This document shows, one piece after another, positions 54,735-62,731 of a stretch of 64,000 nt of DNA. The notes below the pieces were generated by a model. The model was not told the DNA's origin. It ran no database searches and worked only from the letters and a program-made list of their open reading frames with translations. The translations under genes and the position numbers were made by a program. The stretch comes from Glaciecola sp048820975. GTDB taxonomy: Bacteria; Pseudomonadota; Gammaproteobacteria; Enterobacterales; Alteromonadaceae. The stretch covers positions 2,232,001-2,296,000 of the forward strand of contig NZ_JBMEUF010000001.1 of the NCBI RefSeq assembly GCF_048820975.1, given 5' to 3'. Position 1 is the first letter of the stretch. Each line of letters opens with the position of its first letter.

Positions 54735-55750
54735 ATTGGACTGTCCCAAGTACGCTATTTCAACACACCAAGGCGCGCCAAAAAGGCGTAGCGCTCATTG
54801 TGGTAATGCTAATAGTTGCGCTCATTAGCGTTTTGGCAGTAGAAATGAGCGGGCGTTTACAAGTCAATATTGCACGCACCTCTAACGTTAAGGCAAACAA
54901 TCAAGCTTTCTGGTATGCCATGGGCGCCGAGCAATATGCAATGAGCGCGCTGCAAACCTTACAAAGCACATCAGACGACAACATCAATTTAAGCCAGCCC
55001 TGGACGCAAGATTTTGCATTTCCTGTGGAGGGCGGTTCAATAGAAGCTAAACTCACCGATTTACAAGCTTGCCTAAATGTAAACGCAATTAACTCCGAGC
55101 CAATAGTAAATTCCAGTGCCAGCAGTGCATCGTCTTTATCGCAACAAGCCTTCTTACGTTTTATTGAAAACTATATTGAAGACAGCTATGAGGCCGAAAC
55201 CATTCGAGATTCACTGATAGATTGGGTAGATGAAGACGACATACCCTCATCACTAGGTGCAGAAGATAGTGATTACGAATCTCTCCCCATGCCGTACTTA
55301 GCCGCAAACACAACAATGAGCAGTTTGTCAGAAGTACGTTTAGTTAATGGTATAGAAGCTATTTTTCAATCTCAAGAATCGAATAAAATACTCGAAGCCT
55401 TGTGCGTATTACCCGAACTAAATATAAAAGTGAATGTAAACACTATTACCCAAGACAATGCGGTTGTGTTGTCAGCACTTTTAGGACAAACTTTAGATGT
55501 AGGCCAAGACATCATTAGTAGCCGCCCTGAAGATGGATTTGCAGAAATTGAAGATTTTTTGAAAGTGCCTGAAGTGGAAGCAAGCCAATTAACCGCAGAC
55601 CAATTAGTTTGGTTTGAGGTTACAACTGAGTATTTTAAATTAAACACGCGAGCAAAGTTTAACGGTACTCAATTTAGAATGTCGACTATATTCAAATTAG
55701 AAGACGAAACGGTAAGTGTCATCAGTAGAGAATTTGGAGGCGCATTTTAA
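54731..55750 (+). CDS. gspK: Minor pseudopilin GspK
   Basis: 339 residues. Leader MNWTVPSTLFQHTKARQKG, then VALIVVMLIVALISVLAVEM. As usual for GspK the mature protein lacks the Glu at position 5. The ATG overlaps the gspJ stop (ATGA), and a 12-mer repeat covers codons 2-6, so the start region was built from, or invaded by, the repeat. Confidence 0.94.
   Translation: MNWTVPSTLFQHTKARQKGVALIVVMLIVALISVLAVEMSGRLQVNIARTSNVKANNQAFWYAMGAEQYAMSALQTLQSTSDDNINLSQPWTQDFAFPVEGGSIEAKLTDLQACLNVNAINSEPIVNSSASSASSLSQQAFLRFIENYIEDSYEAETIRDSLIDWVDEDDIPSSLGAEDSDYESLPMPYLAANTTMSSLSEVRLVNGIEAIFQSQESNKILEALCVLPELNIKVNVNTITQDNAVVLSALLGQTLDVGQDIISSRPEDGFAEIEDFLKVPEVEASQLTADQLVWFEVTTEYFKLNTRAKFNGTQFRMSTIFKLEDETVSVISREFGGAF
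54736..54747 (+). repeat. 12-mer repeat copy at the gspK start
   Basis: Exact TTGGACTGTCCC beginning two bases after the gspJ stop and read in another frame than in gspJ, giving W-T-V. Confidence 0.9.
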
Positions 55751-56932
55751 ATGCAGCGTTTAATAATAAGATTAGGGACAAACATAGAAGACCCTATCCA
55801 CTGGCTAGTATTCAGTGATCAAGAAAATGAGATCATTGCTTCAGGGCAGTTGCAATCAGCCGCAGAACTCCCCAGCCTGAAAGAGCGCGCAAGTAACGCT
55901 GAAATGATAGCTTTAGCCCCTGCCAGCGATATCTATTTTGCCAAAGTAGACCTGCCAAAGAAAGGTGCACGTAAAGTAATTGGCGCTATTCCTTTTATGA
56001 TTGAGGAAGAACTGGCCAGCAACATAGATAGTTTATTTTTTGCCTTAGGTGACAACCAAGATGATAAACAAGATATTGCCGTAATAGCTAAAACCACTAT
56101 GGCTGAGTGGCAAGATACCTTAAGTAACGCAGGTTTGTTTTGCCCCGTGCTTGTGCCAGATGCACAGTGTTTACCCTCAAATGACGGTATTAGCTTAGTG
56201 CAAATTGGCCAACAGCTGCTAGTGAAAATGCCTGATGATAAATATTTACAAGGTGAGGTAAGCTGGTTACTGCCCTTGGCACTTGAGCAAGCACAAAAAC
56301 AAGCATTAAGCCTTTATTGCTACAGTGAAATTGACAATTGGCCGGCTGATCAAAACGCTCAATTTGTTTTTGACCAACTGCCCATGCAACTTCTGCTTGA
56401 TGGCGCAAAGCAATCAAAGCTCAATTTATTTCAAGGCGAATATGCCGTTAGGCGCAAAGCCAATCCTACATGGGATAAGTGGAAAATTGCGGCATCTTTA
56501 GCTGCCGTAGCAATCAGTCTAAATTTAATATTTACTGCCACTGAACTTAGCGCAATTAAAAGCGAACGCGCCGACGTGCGCGAGCAGACTGCACAAGCTG
56601 TAAAGCAAGGTTTTCCGCAAATGGGTAACTACCGATTTTGGCGCACCGCGGTGGAAAAAGAAATGCTCAAACTCGAACAAGGGGGCGGCGATTTAAGCAT
56701 GCTAGCAATGCTTACTCGCCTAGTGAAACCTTTTGAGGCCTCAGGGGTAAAACCTCAGAATATAAGATTTGATGCCAAGCGCTCTGAACTTCGCATGCAA
56801 TCAGTGGCGAAAAGCTTTGAAGCCCTAGACAAATTTAAGCGCGACGCTCAAGGCCTTGGTTTTGAAGTAGAACAAGGTGCTATTAATAATCGCGGTGACG
56901 AGGTTGTTGGTGTAATTGTGGTAAAAGGATAA
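55751..56932 (+). CDS. gspL: Type II secretion protein GspL
   Basis: 393 residues. Actin-like cytosolic domain (DIYFAKVDLPKKGARKVIGA), one transmembrane helix (WKIAASLAAVAISLNLIFTA) and a periplasmic ferredoxin-like domain. It recruits GspE to the membrane. Starts directly after the gspK stop. Confidence 0.95.
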   Translation: MQRLIIRLGTNIEDPIHWLVFSDQENEIIASGQLQSAAELPSLKERASNAEMIALAPASDIYFAKVDLPKKGARKVIGAIPFMIEEELASNIDSLFFALGDNQDDKQDIAVIAKTTMAEWQDTLSNAGLFCPVLVPDAQCLPSNDGISLVQIGQQLLVKMPDDKYLQGEVSWLLPLALEQAQKQALSLYCYSEIDNWPADQNAQFVFDQLPMQLLLDGAKQSKLNLFQGEYAVRRKANPTWDKWKIAASLAAVAISLNLIFTATELSAIKSERADVREQTAQAVKQGFPQMGNYRFWRTAVEKEMLKLEQGGGDLSMLAMLTRLVKPFEASGVKPQNIRFDAKRSELRMQSVAKSFEALDKFKRDAQGLGFEVEQGAINNRGDEVVGVIVVKG

Positions 56933-56934
56933 CA

Positions 56935-57411
56935 ATGAACGCTTTAAAAACATGGTTCGCAAGTATATCTGAACGCGAACAAAAACTAGTCATTGCTGGC
57001 GCCGTTATAGGCACATTAGGCATATTTTATTTTTTAGTTTGGTCACCTATTCATAGCGCTATTGAAACCCAGCGCAGTGCCCTAGCGACGGAAAAGCAAA
57101 CCCTGGCATGGGTGAACGAGCAAGCCAACCGTGCTCAAGTATTGCGCCGTTCAGTCAGCAAAACATCATTTAATGGCTCGCTTACACAACTAGTGAATAA
57201 AACCACGCGTAGCGCAGGCATTCCTGTTGCACGAATGCAGCCCCAAGGAGATGAGCTGCAGGTGTGGATTGACCAAGTGGCATTTAACGACCTAATGGCG
57301 TGGCTAGAACAGCTTGAGCAACAAGGTGTTATGATTATTCAATCAGATGTGAGCGAAGTTGACCTAGCAGGTTTCGTAAAAGTACAGCGCCTTCAATTAG
57401 GAAAAGCATAA
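56935..57411 (+). CDS. gspM: Type II secretion protein GspM
   Basis: 158 residues. One transmembrane helix near the N-terminus (LVIAGAVIGTLGIFYFLVW) after a short cytosolic arm with SEREQ, then a periplasmic domain. Partner of GspL. Confidence 0.93.
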   Translation: MNALKTWFASISEREQKLVIAGAVIGTLGIFYFLVWSPIHSAIETQRSALATEKQTLAWVNEQANRAQVLRRSVSKTSFNGSLTQLVNKTTRSAGIPVARMQPQGDELQVWIDQVAFNDLMAWLEQLEQQGVMIIQSDVSEVDLAGFVKVQRLQLGKA

Positions 57412-57412
57412 C

Positions 57413-58168
57413 GTGAAAAAATGGCATTGGATTTTGTTAGCGGTATTCACTTATTTGCTATTTTTAATTGCTTATACCCCGGCTTCCTTAGTCAGTGAAT
57501 TAATACACAAGCAAACGAACAAGCAAGTCACCTTGTATGGTGTAAATGGCACCTTATTTAGTGGCAGTGCTGAACAAGTGTCGGCACAAGGCATACATGT
57601 AAATAACGTACAGTGGGAATTATCGCCGTTGTCGTTACTCATGCTGAAAGCCAAGCTTGATGTAAAGGGCGGCAATATACGCAACAAAGATGATATTTAT
57701 GTAAAAGGTAAACTAAGCGCATCTTTGCTTTCGCCTGAAAAGTTTAGCCTGCAAAATGCATCATTATTCGTTCCTACTAAAACCTTACTTTCACAAATTA
57801 AACTACCTGTGTTTGTAACCGCTTCTGGCCGCTTTCGAGTAGACGTAAATGAACTTAAATTTGACGAGGGCTGCCAAGCGCTTCAAGGAAAAGGTAATTG
57901 GTTAGAAGCCGCCGTAAATGTAAATAAGAAAGAAATAGACTTTGGCACGTTTGAAGCTGCTTTATCGTGTGATACCCCAGGGTTTGCAGTGCAAATACTG
58001 CCTGGAAACCGTTTATCTTTAGACGCGAACCTGAGTATTGCGCTAAATGGGAAGTATAAAGTGACTGGCGAATATGCAATCGACAACAGCTTACCTAAGG
58101 AAATACAAGAAGCGGCACGGTTTTTCGGTAAACCTCAAGGAAATGGCCGCTACACCATTTCGTTTTAA
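57413..58168 (+). CDS. gspN: Type II secretion protein GspN
   Basis: 251 residues, GTG start one base after the gspM stop. Single N-terminal membrane helix (WILLAVFTYLLFLIAYTPA) and a beta-rich periplasmic part. GspN is present only in some systems and its role is unclear. Last gene of the cluster. Confidence 0.9.
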   Translation: MKKWHWILLAVFTYLLFLIAYTPASLVSELIHKQTNKQVTLYGVNGTLFSGSAEQVSAQGIHVNNVQWELSPLSLLMLKAKLDVKGGNIRNKDDIYVKGKLSASLLSPEKFSLQNASLFVPTKTLLSQIKLPVFVTASGRFRVDVNELKFDEGCQALQGKGNWLEAAVNVNKKEIDFGTFEAALSCDTPGFAVQILPGNRLSLDANLSIALNGKYKVTGEYAIDNSLPKEIQEAARFFGKPQGNGRYTISF

Positions 58169-58178
58169 GTATAATTTG

Positions 58179-58209
58179 ATGAGGCCACGGCTTTAGCCCT
58201 AGGCCTCAT
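58179..58209. terminator. Stem-loop between convergent gspN and yjjX
   Basis: ATGAGGCC (58179-58186) pairs with GGCCTCAT (58202-58209), with inner GGCT/AGCC. It overlaps the yjjX stop. There is no long T tract, so it may be a transcript end or stabiliser for both genes. Confidence 0.5.
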
Positions 58210-58747
58210 AAAGCTCAGCAAAAGTATACCGGCAAAGTGCCAATATAGTGGCTGATTCATAAGCGCTAGCGCGAGTTTCTAAGCCTTGGGTTAATTGTCC
58301 AATAGCCCCGCCCTTTTGTTTAATATTAATCGTGCCAAACAAATTATCCATCGCCGTACCTAACTCCTCACCCTCAAGCAATTTGCTGTAAACTTTAATC
58401 GGTAAAGGTAAGGTGGCCGACTGTCCAAAACTCATATCGACCTTGTTAGTAATACAAAGTATGGCGAAGGTTTTAGGCCCATCTTCAAATACATCGACAC
58501 CGCCTTCATAAGCAATATAATAATCGGCTTCAATGGCTTCCTGCGCGGCAAGCACACGGTTATACGCGCCTAAGCGGGTTTCCTCAAGGTTCATGGGTTG
58601 GTCAGGCACGCCTGAGGGCACGCTAATACTTTCCACCTCAACCACCTTGGATGAAAATACACGGCTAAAGGCTTGAGTAGCCGCGGCTACTTTTATAGGG
58701 TTTTGTGATGCAACAACCACCTTTAGGTTTTGCTGGGTAGATGACAT
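58199..58747 (-). CDS. yjjX: Inosine/xanthosine triphosphatase YjjX
   Basis: 182 residues from the ATG at 58747 (MSSTQQNLKVVVASQNPIK), chosen over an in-frame upstream start because the family begins here and GGA lies six bases before. SQNPIKVAA, VPSGVPDQP and AYEGGVD are family motifs; SATLPLP matches E. coli. It clears damaged non-canonical purine nucleotides. Confidence 0.93.
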   Translation of the reverse strand: MSSTQQNLKVVVASQNPIKVAAATQAFSRVFSSKVVEVESISVPSGVPDQPMNLEETRLGAYNRVLAAQEAIEADYYIAYEGGVDVFEDGPKTFAILCITNKVDMSFGQSATLPLPIKVYSKLLEGEELGTAMDNLFGTINIKQKGGAIGQLTQGLETRASAYESATILALCRYTFAELYEA

Positions 58748-58926
58748 AAATTTCCATTCAGTATGCGAAAAGTGGCCGCGATGTGCCAAATATGCTTAGA
58801 CTAGCATAATCTCAATGTAGCGCGTGCATAAAACAGTATCTATCTTATGCCATGCGAAGAGTGCCAAGCGTTTATGCTTATGCTAAGGTGCAGTTATATA
58901 ATAATAGTGTATCGTGTAAAGTTGTA

Positions 58927-59487
58927 ATGAGTAAAATAAACCAAGAAAAAAAGTTGCCTGAAATACAGGCACGACGCACAGTGGCACAAAGCCGTTTTTT
59001 TAAAGTTGAACAAGTAGATTTAGAATTCAGCAATGGCGTTAAACGAGAGTTCGAGCGCATGGCAGGTAGTGGCCGCGGCGCGGTTATGATCATAGCCCTT
59101 ACCGATGACGATCATTTTTTACTTATTCGTGAGTACTCAGCAGGTACACATTCCTATCAAATTGGTTTCCCGAAGGGCTTAATAGACCCGGGTGAAAACC
59201 CTGAAGAAGCGGCTAATCGTGAACTTCAAGAAGAAGCAGGGTTTAAAGCCGAAAATTACACGCCGCTTAAACAACTTGCCATGGCTCCCACATTTTTTGA
59301 CGCGCACATGCATTTACTCATTGCAGAAGGCTTGACCGAATCACACCTTGAGGGTGATGAGCCGGAGCCGCTTGATGTGATTAAATGGCCCTTTGATGAT
59401 ATTGCATCATTGTTAGCCCGTGATGATTTTTGTGAAGCCCGAAGTGTGGCCGCCTTACTTTTATTACAGCGCTGGAGAAACGCTTAA
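58927..59487 (+). CDS. nudE: ADP compounds hydrolase NudE
   Basis: 186 residues from ATG 58927 (MSKINQEKK); the frame is open 25 codons further upstream but E. coli NudE starts at the equivalent MSK. The Nudix box is complete (GLIDPGEN...RELQEEAGF). It hydrolyses ADP-ribose, Ap3A and NADH. One base from cysQ, an order shared with enterobacteria. Confidence 0.95.
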   Translation: MSKINQEKKLPEIQARRTVAQSRFFKVEQVDLEFSNGVKREFERMAGSGRGAVMIIALTDDDHFLLIREYSAGTHSYQIGFPKGLIDPGENPEEAANRELQEEAGFKAENYTPLKQLAMAPTFFDAHMHLLIAEGLTESHLEGDEPEPLDVIKWPFDDIASLLARDDFCEARSVAALLLLQRWRNA

Positions 59488-59488
59488 T

Positions 59489-60310
59489 ATGATGTCAAAC
59501 GCAATTAGTGAACTGCTTGAAATTGCTAAAGAAGCTGCCGTTAAGGCGGGTGTTGAAGTATTAGATATATACGACAAAGGCGACTTCGAAGCATACGAAA
59601 AAGAAGATGAAAGCCCTGTAACGAGTGCTGATTATCGCGCCAACGAAATTATAATGGAAATACTCCAAACGCGTACGCCCAATATTCCCATTATGTCAGA
59701 GGAAACGCCCTTAGCCGCCCTTGATGAGCGAAGTAAGTGGACGCGTTATTGGTTAATAGACCCAATTGATGGCACGCAAGAATTCATTGCTCGGTCGGGT
59801 GATTTTGCGATAAATATTGCGCTGATTGAAAACAATCAGCCCGTAATAGGCGTTATTTATTGGCCGTGCGGCGAATCATTGTATTTTGCTAGTAAAGAGC
59901 AAGGCGCTTATAAGCGTTGCTCACGTGAAACGAAACCCATTTCCGTGCGTAAATTTGAAGTACCTAGCGAAGATGTGATCATGATTGCTATTAGTCGCAG
60001 GCAATCTAGAGAGCGTATATTTGACCGTTTAACTGACAAACGCAGTTATCAAACTCTGCCTACCGGTAGCTGCTCCTTGAAGGCTTGTTTTATTGCGGAA
60101 GGCCAAGCCGATGTATTCATGCGCCTTGGCGTAACCGGAGAATGGGATACAGGGGCTTCTGAGTGCATTATCAACGAAGCCGGCGGCTCTATTAAAGCAG
60201 CAACTTTTGACCCAATTACTTATAATCAAAGAGAAAGCGTAATAAACCCTGATTTTGTAGTATTAGGTGATCAACGTGTGGACTGGGAAAGTATTATACA
60301 CTACAAGTAA
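59489..60310 (+). CDS. cysQ: 3'(2'),5'-bisphosphate nucleotidase CysQ
   Basis: 273 residues from ATG 59489, immediately after nudE. Lithium-sensitive phosphatase motifs: SEETP, WLIDPIDGTQEFI, GEWDTGASECI. It removes the 3'-phosphate of PAP in sulfur assimilation. Start chosen because the upstream extension lies inside nudE. Confidence 0.95.
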   Translation: MMSNAISELLEIAKEAAVKAGVEVLDIYDKGDFEAYEKEDESPVTSADYRANEIIMEILQTRTPNIPIMSEETPLAALDERSKWTRYWLIDPIDGTQEFIARSGDFAINIALIENNQPVIGVIYWPCGESLYFASKEQGAYKRCSRETKPISVRKFEVPSEDVIMIAISRRQSRERIFDRLTDKRSYQTLPTGSCSLKACFIAEGQADVFMRLGVTGEWDTGASECIINEAGGSIKAATFDPITYNQRESVINPDFVVLGDQRVDWESIIHYK

Positions 60311-60325
60311 TTTTAGAGGCCAAAT

Positions 60326-60913
60326 ATGAATTTACACAAAGCATTTTCAGCGTCGTTAGTTATCGCAACGCTTTTTTCAGCATCTTTTGTTGTGCAAGCT
60401 AAATATACCCTGAGCCAAAGTGATAGCCAAATTAACTTCATTTCAGTTAAAAATGATCGCGTAGGTGAGATACATTCCTTTGATAAATTCAGCGGTACAT
60501 TAAGCAATGAAGGTAAGTTGAACGTAGAAGTAGCGCTTAGCTCGGTCAATACCGCTATTGATATTCGAAATCAGCGAATGCAAAACCTTTTGTTTAATAC
60601 CGACGTTTTTCCTAACGCCACTTTTTCCGCGCAAATAGAGCCTAGTTTGCTTGAACTCTCAGCGGGTGAATCAACTACTACAACGGTAGCCGTGCAATTA
60701 AGCTTGCATGGGCAAAGCGTACCAATGGAATTTACATTGCGCGTAAATGCGCTAGCGCCTGGTAAAATTCAAGTGAATACGCTGGTGCCTAGTTTACTTA
60801 ATGTTGATGATTTTGATTTAGGCAAGGGCCTTGAAGCCCTAAGAGAAATCGCAAAGCTGCAAAATATTGCTTATAGCGTTCCCTTAACCTTTAATGTTGT
60901 TTTTGAGGCATAA
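60326..60913 (+). CDS. YceI-family periplasmic lipid-binding-like protein
   Basis: 195 residues with a signal peptide (ASLVIATLFSASFVVQA) and a YceI beta-barrel: YTLSQSDSQINFISVKND, DIRNQRMQNLLFN, FPNATFSA. The family binds polyisoprenoids or amphiphiles in the periplasm. 15 bp after cysQ on the same strand. Confidence 0.9.
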   Translation: MNLHKAFSASLVIATLFSASFVVQAKYTLSQSDSQINFISVKNDRVGEIHSFDKFSGTLSNEGKLNVEVALSSVNTAIDIRNQRMQNLLFNTDVFPNATFSAQIEPSLLELSAGESTTTTVAVQLSLHGQSVPMEFTLRVNALAPGKIQVNTLVPSLLNVDDFDLGKGLEALREIAKLQNIAYSVPLTFNVVFEA

Positions 60914-60940
60914 AGGGAGTGTAGCTTAACCTACAGCTCG

Positions 60941-61147
60941 TTAAGGCTTGGCAATTATATTGACCGATTCATGCTCTTCAGAATATTCAATTACGGCCAA
61001 GCCTTCACGCAATTGTTGTTTCACTAAAGCTACTTTTTCATCCAAGCTGAGTTCTTGTTCGCCATAATCGGTCCCCTCTCGTAAAACTACGCTTTCAACA
61101 ATGCTGTTTAGCGTATCGTCTTCTAGTTGGTCAAACGGGATCAACAT
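60941..61147 (-). CDS. yheU: YheU-family small protein
   Basis: 68 residues, start MLIPFDQLEDDTLNSIVESVVLREGTDYG shortened here to its key LEDDTL...REGTDYG motif, diagnostic of UPF0270/YheU. Function unknown. Its start overlaps the yheT stop by 7 bp, the enterobacterial order yheS-yheT-yheU with an extra gene between. Confidence 0.93.
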   Translation of the reverse strand: MLIPFDQLEDDTLNSIVESVVLREGTDYGEQELSLDEKVALVKQQLREGLAVIEYSEEHESVNIIAKP

Positions 61148-62142
61148 GTTAATTCACTCACAAAGTCTGTTATTCGAGGGGGCAACCATAGTTTATCACG
61201 AGCCGATAAACCTGTTAAAAACCCCACATGGCCGCCATATTGGCTAAGCTCGTAGGCAATATTACTATTAATTTGTGTTTGCGTAGGAATAACTTTGTCA
61301 TTCATAAATGGATCGTCGGCGGCGTGTATAATGAGTGTTGGCTTTTGTATTTTATGAAGGTCAGGTAAGGCACTGCACTTTGTATAATAATCATCAGCAT
61401 CTTTATAACCATGCAGTACTGAGGTTATATGATCATCAAATTGGCGAAAACGGGTCATTTTATGAATGTCGTGGTTTGATACAAGTAAGTCATTAGACAT
61501 ATCTACTAGGTGCATTTTTTTAATTATATTGGCTTTCATACTGCGCATAAGATGGCGCTGATACACTCTTGCAAAGCCTTTATTTATTGCTTCAGAGGAA
61601 GCCGCTAAATTGAGCGGAGCACTTACCGAAACACTGCCATCTATGGGTAAGTGCGAATAGTTCGCCATTAGCTTCATTAGCATGTTACCGCCTAGCGAAA
61701 AACCCACTGCCAATAAGGGCAATGCTGCATAGCGCTGCTTAATAATAGGGATAATGAATTCAGGGTCAAATGTGGCTCCCGAATGGTAGGCTTTAGGCCG
61801 TAAGTTTGGCTCACCGCTACAACCTCGAAAATGCATCAGCACGGCCCCAAAACCAGCATTATTCAAACTAATAATCAAATGCTTTATATAATGCGATTCA
61901 CTTGAGCCCTCTAAACCATGAAATAGCACAACCATCGCTTTGGGCGAATCAGGCACTGACCACGCTAAATCTAAAAAATCGTTGTCAGGAGTGGTAATAC
62001 GCTCTGTACGCATTATGCAATTGGGCGATTTTATAAAAAACTTGGGCACAATGGTTTGTAAATGGGGATTGCGCCAAGCAAAGCTAGGCCTAAAACTAGC
62101 GGCTTGAATTTGCCCAAACTGAGATTTGTGTGGTGTGTGCAT
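61141..62142 (-). CDS. yheT: YheT-family alpha/beta hydrolase
   Basis: 333 residues. Nucleophile elbow GFSLGGNM, oxyanion region FHGLEGSS, acid HAADDPFM and His in YGGHVGF. ABHD2-like hydrolase; substrate unknown. The N-terminal FAWRNPHLQTI is typical. Confidence 0.94.
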   Translation of the reverse strand: MHTPHKSQFGQIQAASFRPSFAWRNPHLQTIVPKFFIKSPNCIMRTERITTPDNDFLDLAWSVPDSPKAMVVLFHGLEGSSESHYIKHLIISLNNAGFGAVLMHFRGCSGEPNLRPKAYHSGATFDPEFIIPIIKQRYAALPLLAVGFSLGGNMLMKLMANYSHLPIDGSVSVSAPLNLAASSEAINKGFARVYQRHLMRSMKANIIKKMHLVDMSNDLLVSNHDIHKMTRFRQFDDHITSVLHGYKDADDYYTKCSALPDLHKIQKPTLIIHAADDPFMNDKVIPTQTQINSNIAYELSQYGGHVGFLTGLSARDKLWLPPRITDFVSELTC

Positions 62143-62146
62143 AAGG

Positions 62147-62731
62147 CTAGCGGCCTACCGTAGAAAATTGCTGAACAAGCACTGATATTTTTTGCCTAAT
62201 TAACGTGCTTTTTTCAAGCTTCTTATCTGAACTCAAATCCAAACCGGGACAGTCCAAATTATTATTCGCAAAAAAATACGCGCTCTTAACCAGCTCGCTT
62301 TTTAGGTTTTCAAACGCATAGGAAATATTGGTTAATACTGGGCGCTTAAGTATATCGCTAGCGGCTTTCACTATTGCCTCTTGTTGCTCTTTTTCACTCA
62401 TAATTTCAGTAGCCATTAGCGCCTTATAATATGCGCTAAGTTTACATTTGGACTGTCCCGAACAAGCTAAAGCGAAGCGTATCCGCTTTGCTCTTAAGCG
62501 TTTTGTACGCTCATCTAGCGGCTTAATTGCTTTAAAAATATGCGAAATATCAGTGGCATATAGCATGTAACCTTTGCTGGCTAAAAATCCTGAAAACAAA
62601 AGTATGTTCACATTCAAATTAGCTTCATCTTGTAAGTATAGTAGGCAGTCTTTCGTTTGACCGGCACCATAAACACGCAAAGAGTACTGCCAGAATGCAT
62701 CGCTCGTAACAAAAGCACTATTTACACTCAC
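62147..62731 (-). CDS. TIGR02444-family protein carrying two 12-mer repeats
   Basis: 194 residues. The N-terminal FWQYSLRVYG...CLLYLQDEANLNVNILLF is the signature of an uncharacterised gammaproteobacterial family (TIGR02444 by recollection). Two 12-mer repeats lie in it: codons 91-95 (SGQSK) and 159-162 (LDCP). The frame is open through both, and they fall in poorly conserved parts as far as I can judge. Four bp overlap with the ABC-F gene upstream. Confidence 0.85.
   Translation of the reverse strand: MSVNSAFVTSDAFWQYSLRVYGAGQTKDCLLYLQDEANLNVNILLFSGFLASKGYMLYATDISHIFKAIKPLDERTKRLRAKRIRFALACSGQSKCKLSAYYKALMATEIMSEKEQQEAIVKAASDILKRPVLTNISYAFENLKSELVKSAYFFANNNLDCPGLDLSSDKKLEKSTLIRQKISVLVQQFSTVGR
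62246..62257 (-). repeat. 12-mer repeat copy in the TIGR02444 gene (distal)
   Basis: GGGACAGTCCAA on the plus strand; the gene reads TTGGACTGTCCC as L-D-C-P. It is part of a 19-bp match (62240-62258) to 46496-46514. Confidence 0.9.
62448..62459 (+). repeat. 12-mer repeat copy in the TIGR02444 gene (proximal)
   Basis: Exact TTGGACTGTCCC on the plus strand; the gene reads the complement as G-Q-S. It is opposite in orientation to the copy at 62246, so the two make an inverted pair 190 bp apart. Confidence 0.9.

Noticed and set aside
58419..58430. GACTGTCCAAAA inside yjjX resembling the repeat
   Set aside because: The GG half is missing and the residues align with the conserved SATLPLP region of YjjX; likely chance.
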